Shown in pieces: positions 47,401 through 55,328 of a stretch of DNA of 64,000 nucleotides. Source of the DNA: Roseomonas populi (GTDB taxonomy: Bacteria > Pseudomonadota > Alphaproteobacteria > Acetobacterales > Acetobacteraceae); contig NZ_JANJOU010000001.1 of the NCBI RefSeq assembly GCF_024594815.1, positions 1 to 64,000 of the forward strand. The letters run 5' to 3'. A model generated the notes under the pieces. It searched no databases and had not been told where the DNA came from. It saw only the letters and a list, made by a program, of their open reading frames with translations. The position numbers were made by a program, and so were the translations under genes. The stretch's first letter is position 1. Each line of letters opens with the position of its first letter.

Positions 47401-47512
47401 CCAGTTCGTTACCCTCTTCACCACGCCCTCCGTCTATCTCGCGCTGGAATGGGTGCGGCTGAAACTCGGCGGCCGGCCGGACGTGGCGCCGGCCCCGGCG
47501 CCCGCCGAGTGA
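44402..47512 (+). CDS. RND efflux transporter, MdtB-like
   Basis: Inner-membrane proton/drug antiporter of 1036 residues with the usual 12 membrane segments and two large periplasmic loops. Marks are NISAPFISRPVATTLLSVAV, LPEVEFPTIEVSTQLPGASP, the TM4 proton-relay pair in GFVVDDAIVMIEN, and the TM10 motif GIVKKNAIMMIDFAL. It starts with TTG overlapping the adaptor stop as TTGA. The substrate cannot be read; the MdtBC family typically exports bile-salt-like compounds, novobiocin and metals. Confidence 0.93.
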   Translation: MNISAPFISRPVATTLLSVAVLLVGLWGYWKLPVSSLPEVEFPTIEVSTQLPGASPDTVALLVTAPLERQLGQIAGVSVMTSTSGPGTSRIAMQFALDKNIDEAAQDTQSALDAARGTLPSTLPYPPVYAKVNPADPPIITLALTSDTLPIARLSDTADTLLAQKLSQSAGVGRVTVQGNMRPAVRLRIDPARLAAYGLSMADVRTAVTTANANTPKGSLDGARQASTIMANDQITAPSQFADIIVTWRDQAPIFLRDLGTAQEGLENDRNAAWFNGRPAVILDVQRQPGANIVDTVARVRAQLPVLERGLPAGIRMAVVSDRTETIKASVREVELTLVLSTFLVVAVIYFFLHSGRAMIVPAVSLPLSIIGTFAVMDWLGFSLDNLSLMALVIATGFVVDDAIVMIENIVRHIEDGMAPLAAAYEGARTIAFTIVSLTVSLIAVFIPLLFMEGVVGRLFREFAQTLTATVLVSMVVSLTLTPMMCALLLRPAHGEKGWLSRAADRVFDGLLHVYDRALRVTLRFEAVTLLVALGTVALTAWFYVIIPKGFLPAQDTGLIQVATEAPGDVSFARMSALQSQVADIVRADPAVEAVTSVVGAGTVNATLNGGRVTAVLRPREERDETAQEIIARLAPRLAGVAGIVSYPLAVQDIQIGARASTTQYQFTIVDADAAELAAWSPRILAALRNLPQLLDLSSDQQQQGLQISVEVDRARAGRLGVTMQAIDDALYDAFGQRQISTIYAQNNQYRVILEAAEDFLADPTKLGMIRVAGSTDGTATVVPLAEVARVGRVNGPLQVTRENQFSAVTYSFNLADDVSLGDAVEAIGNAMRDLGVPSTISGRFAGDAAEFNASLKSQPWLILAAVVVIYITLGVLYESLVHPLTILSTLPSAGIGALLALELFGLDLSVVGIIGILLLMGIVKKNAIMMIDFALEAQRERGVPPREAIVQAALLRFRPITMTTLAALLGALPLVLGHGAGSELRLPLGVSIVGGLVLSQFVTLFTTPSVYLALEWVRLKLGGRPDVAPAPAPAE

Positions 47513-47522
47513 GACGGGCCGG

Positions 47523-50500
47523 ATGAACATCTCCGCCCCCTTCATCGCGCGGCCCATCGCCACGGCGCTGCTGGCGATCGGGGTGGCGCTGTTCGGGCTG
47601 GTGGCGCTGTTCCGCCTGCCCGTCGCCTCCATGCCGCGGGTGGACATCCCGACCATCGTCGTCACCACCAGCCAGCCCGGCGCCGCGCCGGAGACGATGG
47701 CGAGCACGGTCGCCGCCCCGCTGGAGCGGCGTATCGGCACCATTCCCGGGGTGACGGAGATGACCTCCTTCTCCTCCCTTGGCAGCGCGACCATCATCAT
47801 CCAGTTCGACCTGGCCCGCACCCAGCGGGAGGCGGCGCAGGACGTGCAGGCGGCGGTGAACGCGGCGCGCCAGGACCTGCCGTCGGGCCTGCCCAATCCG
47901 CCGACCATCCGCAAGATCAACCCGGCCGACGCGCCGATCATGATCCTGGCGATGACCTCGGAGACCCTCGCCGGCCCGGCTGTCTACGACGCGGCCGACA
48001 GCCTGGTGGCGCAGCGCCTGGCGCAGGTGCCGGGCGTGGCGCAGGTGGAGGTGAGCGGCGGGGACCAGCCCGCGGTGCGCGTGGCGGTGGACCCGGCCGC
48101 CGCCGCAGCCGCCCAGGTCTCGCTGGAGGACATCCGCCTCGCCATCACCCGCGCCAACGTCACCGCCGCCACCGGCTTCATCGAGGGGCCGGAGCAGTCC
48201 GCCTCCATCCGCACCAACGACCGGATCGACCGCGCCGATGCCTACCGGGAGATCGTGCTGAAGGCTTCCGGCGGCGCCATCGTCCGCCTCTCGGACGTGG
48301 CGAGAGTGGAGGACAGCGTCCGCAGCCGCAGACAGGCCGGCTGGTTCAACGGCCGCCCGGCCATCCTGCTGATGGTCCGCAAGCAGGCCGACGCCAACAT
48401 CATCGACGTGCTGGACGGCATCCAGGCCATGCTGCCCCAGGTGGAGAACTGGGTTCCCGCCGGTGTCCGCATCGAGGTGGTGAGTGACCGCTCCACCACC
48501 ATCCGCGCCTCGGTGGAGGAGGTGCGGACCACGCTCGCCATCACCATCGGCCTCGTCGTCGCCGTCGTCGCCGTCTTCCTGCGGCGCTGGGCGCCGATCC
48601 TGGCCGCCAGCGCCTCCGTGCCGCTCTCCCTCCTCGGCACGGTCGGGGTGATGTGGTGGATCGGCTACTCGCTGAACAACCTCTCGCTCATGGCGCTCAC
48701 CATCTGCGTCGGCTTCGTGGTGGACGACGCCATCGTCATGATCGAGAACATGGCCCGCCACCGGGAGCGCGGGATGCCGCCGATCCAGGCGGCCCTGACG
48801 GGCGCGCGGGAGATCGGCTTCACCGTCCTCTCCATCACCATCTCCCTCATCGCCGTCTTCATCCCGTTGCTGGCCATGGGCGGGATCATCGGGCGCATCT
48901 TCCGGGAGTTCTCTGTCACGCTGGCGGTCGCGGTGGGCATCTCCGGCATCGTCTCCCTCACCCTCACCCCCATGATGGCGGGCTGGATGGAGCGCGACCG
49001 GCCGGAGAAGCCGCCCGGCCGCCTCTCCCGCGCCTTCGAGGGCGGCCTGGCCGCCATCGCCCGCGGCTACGTCGCCAGCCTCTCCTACCTCCTGCGCTTC
49101 CGCTGGCTGATGCTGCTGGCCACCTTCGGGCTGATGGGGCTGACGGTGTGGCTCTACATCCTCGTGCCGAAGGGGTTCATCCCCACCCAGGACACGGGGT
49201 TGCTGCAGGGCAGCACCCAGGCCGCGCCCGACACCTCCTTCGCCCGCATGGAGGAGTTGCAGCGCCGCGCGATCGAGATCGTGGCCGCTGACCCGGCGGT
49301 GGAGAGCGTGGGCGGGAATGTCGGCAGCAATGGCGGCCAGGGCTCCTCCAACCGCGGCAACATGTACGTCACCCTCAAACCGCGGGAGGAGCGGGACGTG
49401 ACGGCGGAGGGGGTGATCGCGCGGCTGCGCGGGCCGTTGAGCCGCATCCCCGGCGCCGGCGTCTTCCTGCGCCCCAACGAGGACATTCGCATCGGCGGGC
49501 GCCAGGACAGCGGCCGCTTCTCCTACGTGCTGCTCGGCAACGAGATCGAGGAGCTGCGGGAGTGGACCCAGACCATGGTCACGGCGCTGCGCGGCGTGCC
49601 CGGCATCAACGACGTGACGAGCGACCAGGACCGCGCCGGCCTCGTCACCCGCGTCGAGGTGGACCGGGCGGCCGCCGCGCGGCTGGGGGTGACGCAGACC
49701 GAGATCAACGCCGCGCTGAACAACGCCTTCGCCCAGCGCCAGGTCTCCACCATCTACCGCACCCGCAACCAGTACCGCGTGGTGCTGGAGATCGACCCGG
49801 GGCTGCAGCAGGGCCCGCCCGACATCTCCCGCGTCTTCGTGCCCGGCGCGGGGGATACACAGGTTCCGCTTTCTGCCGTGGCCAGGGTGGTCGCGGCCGC
49901 CGCCCCGCTCTCGGTTGCGCACCAGGGCGGCTTCCCCTCCGCCGCCATATCCTTCAACCCCGATGAGAGCCTGCAGGTCGCCGAGATCCAGGCAAGGATC
50001 GAGGAGGTGCAGCGCCAGGTCGGCCTGCCTCCCTCGATCCGCGCCCAGTTCGGCGGCAACGCGCAGGCGGCGCAGTCCTTCACCCAGGACATGCCGCTGC
50101 TCATCCTCGGCGCCTTCCTCGCGATCTACGTCGTGCTGGGCGTGCTCTACGAGAGCTTCGTCCACCCCATCACCATCATCTCCACCCTGCCCACGGCCGG
50201 CCTGGGCGCGCTGCTGGCCCTGCTGGTCACGGACACGCCGCTGACGGTCATCGCGCTGATCGGCGTGATCCTGCTGCTGGGCATCGTGAAGAAGAACGCG
50301 ATCATGATGGTGGACTTCGCGCTGGAGCACGAGCGCAACCACGGTGCGAGCAGCGAGGAGGCCATCCTCGCCGCCTGCCGGGAGCGCTTCCGCCCCATCC
50401 TGATGACGACGCTCGCCGCCCTGCTCGGGGCCGTGCCCCTGGCGCTCGGCACCGGCACGGGGTCGGAGATCCGGGCGCCGCTCGGCATCGCCATCATCGG

Positions 50501-50615
50501 CGGGCTGATCGTCTCCCAGGTGCTGACGCTCTACACCACGCCCGTGGTGTACCTGGCGCTGGACCGCCTGCGCCGGCGGGAGCACCCGCGCGCCATTCCC
50601 GCCCCTGCCGAGTAG
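47523..50615 (+). CDS. RND efflux transporter, MdtC-like
   Basis: Second RND pump of the operon, 1030 residues, starting ten bases after the first. It shares the same N-terminus (NISAPFIARPIATALL) and keeps the TM4 acid pair in GFVVDDAIVMIEN and TM10 GIVKKNAIMMVDFAL. By analogy with MdtBC, the two pumps probably form a mixed trimer with both subunits from this operon (inference). A strong hairpin follows the gene. Confidence 0.93.
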   Translation: MNISAPFIARPIATALLAIGVALFGLVALFRLPVASMPRVDIPTIVVTTSQPGAAPETMASTVAAPLERRIGTIPGVTEMTSFSSLGSATIIIQFDLARTQREAAQDVQAAVNAARQDLPSGLPNPPTIRKINPADAPIMILAMTSETLAGPAVYDAADSLVAQRLAQVPGVAQVEVSGGDQPAVRVAVDPAAAAAAQVSLEDIRLAITRANVTAATGFIEGPEQSASIRTNDRIDRADAYREIVLKASGGAIVRLSDVARVEDSVRSRRQAGWFNGRPAILLMVRKQADANIIDVLDGIQAMLPQVENWVPAGVRIEVVSDRSTTIRASVEEVRTTLAITIGLVVAVVAVFLRRWAPILAASASVPLSLLGTVGVMWWIGYSLNNLSLMALTICVGFVVDDAIVMIENMARHRERGMPPIQAALTGAREIGFTVLSITISLIAVFIPLLAMGGIIGRIFREFSVTLAVAVGISGIVSLTLTPMMAGWMERDRPEKPPGRLSRAFEGGLAAIARGYVASLSYLLRFRWLMLLATFGLMGLTVWLYILVPKGFIPTQDTGLLQGSTQAAPDTSFARMEELQRRAIEIVAADPAVESVGGNVGSNGGQGSSNRGNMYVTLKPREERDVTAEGVIARLRGPLSRIPGAGVFLRPNEDIRIGGRQDSGRFSYVLLGNEIEELREWTQTMVTALRGVPGINDVTSDQDRAGLVTRVEVDRAAAARLGVTQTEINAALNNAFAQRQVSTIYRTRNQYRVVLEIDPGLQQGPPDISRVFVPGAGDTQVPLSAVARVVAAAAPLSVAHQGGFPSAAISFNPDESLQVAEIQARIEEVQRQVGLPPSIRAQFGGNAQAAQSFTQDMPLLILGAFLAIYVVLGVLYESFVHPITIISTLPTAGLGALLALLVTDTPLTVIALIGVILLLGIVKKNAIMMVDFALEHERNHGASSEEAILAACRERFRPILMTTLAALLGAVPLALGTGTGSEIRAPLGIAIIGGLIVSQVLTLYTTPVVYLALDRLRRREHPRAIPAPAE

Positions 50616-50623
50616 GCGGGGGC

Positions 50624-50663
50624 TTGCGGCGCGGCGCAGGAGCGGGCCTCCTGCGCGCCGCAA
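50624..50663 (+). terminator. Strong hairpin terminator after the RND operon
   Basis: The right arm CTCCTGCGCGCCGCAA (16 bases) pairs with the left arm TTGCGGCGC...GCAGGAG, which has one three-base bulge; the loop is CGGGC. It begins eight bases after the stop codon. No T-run follows, but it is the longest hairpin in the window. Confidence 0.6.
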
Positions 50664-50678
50664 CACGGGAGCCCTTCG

Positions 50679-51443
50679 ATGAACGCCATCCAGGCCGCGG
50701 CCGACCTTCTCGCGCGCGCCCGCGCCGGTGCCGCCCTGCCCGGCCTGCCGGCAGATCTGCGCCCGGTGACCATGGAGGCGGCCGAGGCCATCCAGCACGC
50801 CACGCTGGAGGCGATGCGGGAGCGCGTGGGCGGCTGGAAGATCGGCCGGCTGGAAGGGATGCCCTTCTCCGCCCCCATCCCCGCCTCCCGCCTCCTCACC
50901 GATCCCCTGCCCGGCCCGATCACCCTGCCGGTGGAGCGCTACATTGAGATGGAGTTGGCCATCCGGTTCCGCGTGGCCGTCACCCCGGCCGAGGTGATGA
51001 CGCTGATCCCCGGCGACCTGACCGGCCTCGCCACCCTCGCCACGCTGTTCGAGTTCGTCAGGCCGCGCATCCCGACCTCCGGCGACGTGACGCCGTTCGA
51101 CCGGATCGCCGATGCCATGGGCAATGACGGCGCGCTCGTCCGCGCCACGCTGGTGCCCTGGACGCTCACCACCATCGACATGCCGCCCACCGTCACCCTT
51201 CTCCAGGACGGCGCCGTCCTCTCGAAGCGCGAGGCCGGCGCGCATGTCGCAGCGCCCCTCGGCCCGCTGCTGGAGGCCTGGATCGAGCGCCTGCGCCGGG
51301 AAGGCCGGGGCATCGCCATGGGCGAGGTCGTGACCCTCGGCAGCCTGAGCGGAATGCCGCCCATCCCCGCCTCGGGCGCGAGCTACTTCGGCGAGATCGA
51401 GGGGTTGGAGGCGCTTCGCTGCACGGTGGCCGGCGTCTCCTGA
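50679..51443 (+). CDS. 2-keto-4-pentenoate hydratase-like protein (MhpD / FAH superfamily)
   Basis: A 254-residue member of the hydratase/decarboxylase branch of the fumarylacetoacetate hydrolase superfamily, whose enzymes add water to 2-hydroxy-dienoates after aromatic ring cleavage. Visible are AADLLARARAG near the start, VGGWKIGR, the metal-site region YIEMELAIRFRV, and the C-terminal VTLGSLSGMPPIPASGASYFGEI. The family's usual PG-containing ends are partly changed (GSLSG here), so the exact activity is unsure. Its last 61 bases overlap the convergent marR-type gene. Confidence 0.8.
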   Translation: MNAIQAAADLLARARAGAALPGLPADLRPVTMEAAEAIQHATLEAMRERVGGWKIGRLEGMPFSAPIPASRLLTDPLPGPITLPVERYIEMELAIRFRVAVTPAEVMTLIPGDLTGLATLATLFEFVRPRIPTSGDVTPFDRIADAMGNDGALVRATLVPWTLTTIDMPPTVTLLQDGAVLSKREAGAHVAAPLGPLLEAWIERLRREGRGIAMGEVVTLGSLSGMPPIPASGASYFGEIEGLEALRCTVAGVS

Positions 51444-51973
51444 TCGGCGCTGCCGCCTTTCCCGGCCCCTTCCGCCCCGCGCATCAGGGGCACCCGGGCT
51501 AGGAGGTCGTGGTGCGCCAGCAGCTTATCCAGCAGGCGGCCCAGCAGGGCCGCCTCCCGCTCCGTCAGCGGCGCGAGGAGGGCGCGTACGGAGCGCTCGG
51601 CCGCTGGCTCGATCTCTTCCAGCAGCGCCGCGCCGCGCGGGGTGAGATTGAGGATGCGGCGCCGCCGGTCCTGACGGTCCGCGCTGCGGACGAGCAGCCC
51701 GCGCTCCTCCAGCAGGCGGACGACCATGCCGGTGGTGGAGCGGTCCAGCCCCAGCAGCTGCGCCACGCCGATCTGGTCCACCCCCGGCCGCGCGCGCAGG
51801 GCGACAAGGATGCCGTACTGCGTCGTCGTCACCTCCATCGCCCGGCACTCCCCGGCGAAGACGGAGAGCGCGATCTGGTGCGCGCGGCGCAGCCGGAAGC
51901 CCGGCCGGGCATAGAGGGCGGCGAGCGCCGTCTCCGGCGCGGCAGGCGGGTCGGCTTCGGCCGCGGTGGTCAA
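51383..51973 (-). CDS. MarR-family transcriptional regulator
   Basis: A 196-residue winged-helix regulator: LRRAHQIALSVFAGEC, recognition helices IGVAQLLGLDRSTTGMVVRLLEERGLL, wing DRQDRRRRILNLTPRG, then the dimerisation helices. The TTG start has GAGGAG nine bases upstream; a conserved ATG is not available in frame nearby. It overlaps the hydratase gene tail-to-tail. MarR proteins often respond to aromatic acids and control catabolic or efflux genes, so the hydratase, monooxygenase or RND operon are candidate targets (inference). Confidence 0.85.
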   Translation of the reverse strand: MTTAAEADPPAAPETALAALYARPGFRLRRAHQIALSVFAGECRAMEVTTTQYGILVALRARPGVDQIGVAQLLGLDRSTTGMVVRLLEERGLLVRSADRQDRRRRILNLTPRGAALLEEIEPAAERSVRALLAPLTEREAALLGRLLDKLLAHHDLLARVPLMRGAEGAGKGGSADQETPATVQRSASNPSISPK

Positions 51974-52038
51974 GGGTCCGCTCTCCTCGGGCCCGGGCAG
52001 GTTTGCCGGAAAGGCCTGCCCGGCGCCACTCCGGACTC

Positions 52039-53064
52039 TCAGCCCGCGGTGATCTTCGCCTCGCGGATCACCTCCGCCCAGCGGCGGTAGTCGCGCTCCA
52101 CGAGCGCGCCGAAGGCCTCCGGCGTGGCCGGGCTGGGGATCATGCCCTGGGCCTTCAGCGCCTCCGCCGTGGCGGGCTCGGTCGCCCAGGCGTTCAGCGC
52201 GGCGTTCAGGGCGCGCACCATCGGTTCCGGCATGCCCGCCGGTCCCAGCAATCCGTACCAGAGGTCGGCCTGCGCGCCGCCGAACCCGGCCTCGGCCAGG
52301 GTCGGCACCTCGGGGGCGGAAGGGCTGCGCGCCTCGCTCGCCACGGCAAGCATGCGGATCTGCCCGGCCTGCACCAGCGGCAGCGCCGTGTGCACGGGCA
52401 GCACCATGGCGGCCACGCGCTTGCCCAGTAGGTCCTGGATGGCCGGGGCGGAGCCGCGATAGGGGATGTGCGTCATCTCCACCCCCGCCTTCAGCGAGAA
52501 GAGCGCCATGCCCAGGTGCTGCGGCGTTCCATTGCCGGGCGAGGCGTAGTCGATCTCCCCGGGCCGGCGCTTCGCCAGATCCGCGAAGGCCCGCGCGTCC
52601 CGCGCCGGCACGTCCGGGTTCACCACCAGCGCCAGTTCGCCGCGGGTCAGCAGGGCGATGGGCGTGAAGCCCTTCACCGGATCGTATGGCACGGTGGGAA
52701 AGAGGCTGGCGTTCATGACGAAGGTATTGGGCTGCATCATCAGCGTGCGCCCGTCCGGCGCGGCGCGGGCCACGGCCTGGGTGCCGATCAGCCCGCTGGC
52801 GCCGGCGCGGTTGTCCACCACCACTGGCTGCCCGAGGCGCGGCTGGAGGTAGGGCGAGGCCAGGCGCGCCAGGATGTCCGGCCCTGTCCCTGCCGTGTAG
52901 GGCACGATGATGGTGACGGGCCCGTCCGGCTGGCTCCCCGGCGCGATCCCCTGGGCGCTCCCCTGGGCGCTCCCTTGGGCGCTCCCTTGGGCGCGCGCGG
53001 CATGGGGGAGGAGTGGCAGGGCGGCGAGCACGGCCAGCCGGCGCCGGGCGATGGCATGGGACAC
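52039..53064 (-). CDS. Bug-family tripartite tricarboxylate transporter substrate-binding protein (orphan)
   Basis: A 341-residue periplasmic binding protein. The GTG start (AGGAA seven bases upstream) gives a clean signal peptide, IARRRLAVLAALPLLPHAARA. The mature protein starts with an in-frame AQGS repeat encoded by 12-bp units, then VTIIVPYTAGTGPDILARL, NRAGASGLIGTQAVARA, THIPYRGSAPAIQDLLG and VPTLAEAGFGG, which are Bug hallmarks. A TTG 33 bases further upstream is an alternative start. No membrane partners are adjacent. The nearby monooxygenase and hydratase suggest an aromatic or carboxylate ligand (inference). Confidence 0.9.
   Translation of the reverse strand: MSHAIARRRLAVLAALPLLPHAARAQGSAQGSAQGSAQGIAPGSQPDGPVTIIVPYTAGTGPDILARLASPYLQPRLGQPVVVDNRAGASGLIGTQAVARAAPDGRTLMMQPNTFVMNASLFPTVPYDPVKGFTPIALLTRGELALVVNPDVPARDARAFADLAKRRPGEIDYASPGNGTPQHLGMALFSLKAGVEMTHIPYRGSAPAIQDLLGKRVAAMVLPVHTALPLVQAGQIRMLAVASEARSPSAPEVPTLAEAGFGGAQADLWYGLLGPAGMPEPMVRALNAALNAWATEPATAEALKAQGMIPSPATPEAFGALVERDYRRWAEVIREAKITAG
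52951..52998. repeat. Four 12-bp tandem units inside the Bug-protein gene
   Basis: Units CTGGGCGCTCCC, CTGGGCGCTCCC, TTGGGCGCTCCC and a diverged TTGGGCGCGCGC follow one another without spacing. On the coding strand they encode Ala-Gln-Gly-Ser repeats at the start of the mature protein. The length keeps the reading frame. Confidence 0.85.
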
Positions 53065-53240
53065 GAAACGTTTCCTGGCTTGGGTGATCGGCGCCAAGCT
53101 GAGGCACCCCGGAGGCGTCCGTCAATCCGTGGCGGACGATTCAATGAGACGTCTGATGATCTGGACAGGGGGTTGGCGGCGTGGGAAGCCTCACGCCGAA
53201 ACGAGCCCCCACCAGTCCGCCGGGGCCGGGAGGACATGCC

Positions 53241-54824
53241 ATGACACAGCACGGGGACAGGACAGGGGTCGTGATCGTCGGCGGCGGCCCGGTCGGGACG
53301 GGGCTGGCCATCGCCCTGGCGCAGCGGGGCGTCGAGTCGGTCCTCGTCGAGCGGTACCGCAGCCCGCAGCCCATCCCCAAGGGCCAGAACCTGACCCAGC
53401 GGACGATGGAGCACTTCCATTTCTGGGGCGCGGAGAAGGCGCTGCGCTCCGCGCGCACCATCCCCCGGGAGTACGGGATCGGCGGGATGACCGCCTACGG
53501 CACCCTGCTCAGCGAGTATCACTACGACTGGCTCCAGCGGGAGCTGGTGCGCCCCTACTACTTCACCGACAACGAGCGCCTGCCCCAGTACGCCACGGAG
53601 GCCGTGCTGCGCGCCCGCCTGGCGGAGCTGCCGGCGGCACAGCCTCTGTACGGCTGGTCGGCCGAGGCGGTGGAGCAGGACGAGGCCGGCGTGCGCGTCA
53701 CGGTCGCGGAGCGGGGCGGCGAGGCGCGGCGCGTGCTCTCCGCCGACTACGTCGTGGGCTGCGACGGCAGCCGCTCCACGGTGCGCGAGGCGGCGGGGAT
53801 CACCCAGACCCGGTCCGACCACGACCGGCTGATGGTGCTGCTGGTGTTCCGCTCCCGGGGCCTGAACGAGCTTCTGCGGCGCTATCCCGGCAAGTCCTAC
53901 TACAACGTGCTGCACCCGGACCTGGAGGGGTACTGGCAGTTCTTCGGCCGCGTGGACCTGGAGGGCGGCTTCTTCTTCCACGCCCCTGTCCCTGCCGGCA
54001 CCACAAAGGACAGCATGGACTTCGCCGCCTACCTGCATCGCGCAGCGGGCGCGGAGTTCGACGTAGAGTTCCAGCACATCGGCTTCTGGGACCTGCGCTT
54101 CGCCATCGCGGACAGCTACCGCACGGGGCGCGCCTTCGTTGCAGGGGACGCCGCGCACAGCCACCCGCCCTATGGCGGCTACGGCATCAACACGGGGCTG
54201 GAGGACGCGGCGAACCTCGCTTGGAAGCTGGCGGCGGAGTTGCAGGGCTGGGCCGGGCCCGGCCTGCTGGACAGCTACGACGCCGAGCGCCGCCCCGTCT
54301 TCGCCTCCACCGCCGGGGACTTCATCGGCAAGTCAATCGAGGTGGATCGCGAATTCCTCGCCGCCTACGACCCGGCGCGCGACAGGGCGGGCTTCGAGGC
54401 CGAGTGGAGCGCGCGCCAGGGCGGCGCGAAATCCGAGGTGGCGTCCTTCGAGCCGAACTACGAGGGATCGCCGATCATTCCCGGCCCGCCCGGGCGCGGG
54501 CCGAGCGCCCTTGGCTCCCACACCCTAGCCGCACGGCCGGGCCACCACCTAGCGCCGCAGCCCCTGCCGGACGGCCGGAACGTCTTCGAGGCGTTGGGGC
54601 CGGGCTTCACGCTCCTCACCGCCGCCCCACAGGACGGCGCCGTGGCCGCCATGAGTGCAGATGCGGTGCGCCGGGGCATTCCTCTGAATGTCGTCACCAT
54701 CGGGCCGGAGGCGCGCGAGGCCTATGGGGCGGAGGCGGTTCTCGTCCGCCCTGACCAGTTCGTCGCCTGGGCCGGCCAGGCGGCGGAGGCGGGTGACGCC
54801 CTGGAGCGCGCGACCGGCGGCTGA
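53241..54824 (+). CDS. FAD-dependent monooxygenase, aromatic hydroxylase type
   Basis: A 527-residue class A flavin hydroxylase. The FAD-binding GxGxxG is in VVIVGGGPVGTGLAIALAQRG. The central GD motif is GCDGSRSTVREAAG, and the second FAD motif is FVAGDAAHSHPPYGGYGINTG. The C-terminus (NVFEALGPGFTLL to LVRPDQFVAWAG) is the thioredoxin-like domain of phenol-hydroxylase/MhpA-type enzymes. GGAGG lies seven bases upstream of the ATG. It probably hydroxylates a phenolic compound; the substrate is unknown. No ring-cleavage dioxygenase is next to it. Confidence 0.9.
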   Translation: MTQHGDRTGVVIVGGGPVGTGLAIALAQRGVESVLVERYRSPQPIPKGQNLTQRTMEHFHFWGAEKALRSARTIPREYGIGGMTAYGTLLSEYHYDWLQRELVRPYYFTDNERLPQYATEAVLRARLAELPAAQPLYGWSAEAVEQDEAGVRVTVAERGGEARRVLSADYVVGCDGSRSTVREAAGITQTRSDHDRLMVLLVFRSRGLNELLRRYPGKSYYNVLHPDLEGYWQFFGRVDLEGGFFFHAPVPAGTTKDSMDFAAYLHRAAGAEFDVEFQHIGFWDLRFAIADSYRTGRAFVAGDAAHSHPPYGGYGINTGLEDAANLAWKLAAELQGWAGPGLLDSYDAERRPVFASTAGDFIGKSIEVDREFLAAYDPARDRAGFEAEWSARQGGAKSEVASFEPNYEGSPIIPGPPGRGPSALGSHTLAARPGHHLAPQPLPDGRNVFEALGPGFTLLTAAPQDGAVAAMSADAVRRGIPLNVVTIGPEAREAYGAEAVLVRPDQFVAWAGQAAEAGDALERATGG

Positions 54825-54842
54825 GGGAGTGGCGCGGCCGGG

Positions 54843-55328
54843 CTAGCCCCGGTCGCGCATCACCCGGGCCTTGTCCCGCTTCCAGTCGCGCTCCGCGATG
54901 GCCTGACGCTTGTCGGCCTTCGTCTTGCCCTCGGCCAGGCCGAGGGTGAGCTTGGCAACGCCGCGGTCGTTGAAGTGGATGTCCAACGGCACAAGCGTCG
55001 CGCCCTCACGCGTCACGGCGCCGGCCAGGGCCTCGGCCTGCTTCTTGTGCAGCAGCAGCTTGCGGGGGCGGCGCGGCTCGAACTTCGCCACCACCGATCC
55101 CGCCTGCCATTCCGGGATGTAGAGGTTGAAGATCCACATCTCGCCGTCGCGCTCGCCCGCCCAGGCTTCGCTCAGCGTGGCGCGCCCGGCGCGCAGGCTC
55201 TTCACCTCGGGCCCGACGAGGACCAGCCCTGCCTCGTAGGTGTCGAGGATCTTGTAGTCGAAGCGCGCCTTGCGGTTCTGCGCGGCGACGCCGTGGCTGA
55301 TCAGTGCCTTCTTGCGGGGTTCCGCCAT
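54843..55328 (-). CDS. smpB: SsrA-binding protein SmpB
   Basis: Partner of tmRNA in rescuing stalled ribosomes. The 161 residues show NRKARFDYKILDTYEAGLVL, GPEVKSLRAGRATLSEAW, FNLYIPEW and the basic C-terminal tail GKTKADKRQAIAERDWKRDKAR. No ssrA gene is visible nearby. Its start codon touches the dapA stop (TGATG), so it is coupled to dapA; dapA-smpB is a common alphaproteobacterial pair. Confidence 0.97.
   Translation of the reverse strand: MAEPRKKALISHGVAAQNRKARFDYKILDTYEAGLVLVGPEVKSLRAGRATLSEAWAGERDGEMWIFNLYIPEWQAGSVVAKFEPRRPRKLLLHKKQAEALAGAVTREGATLVPLDIHFNDRGVAKLTLGLAEGKTKADKRQAIAERDWKRDKARVMRDRG

Noticed and set aside
47418..51245. A 1275-codon open frame antisense to the two RND genes
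   Set aside because: It is rich in His/Arg/Gly/Asp runs typical of antisense frames in GC-rich DNA and lies opposite clear RND proteins. Many other long frames in the window are shadows for the same reason.
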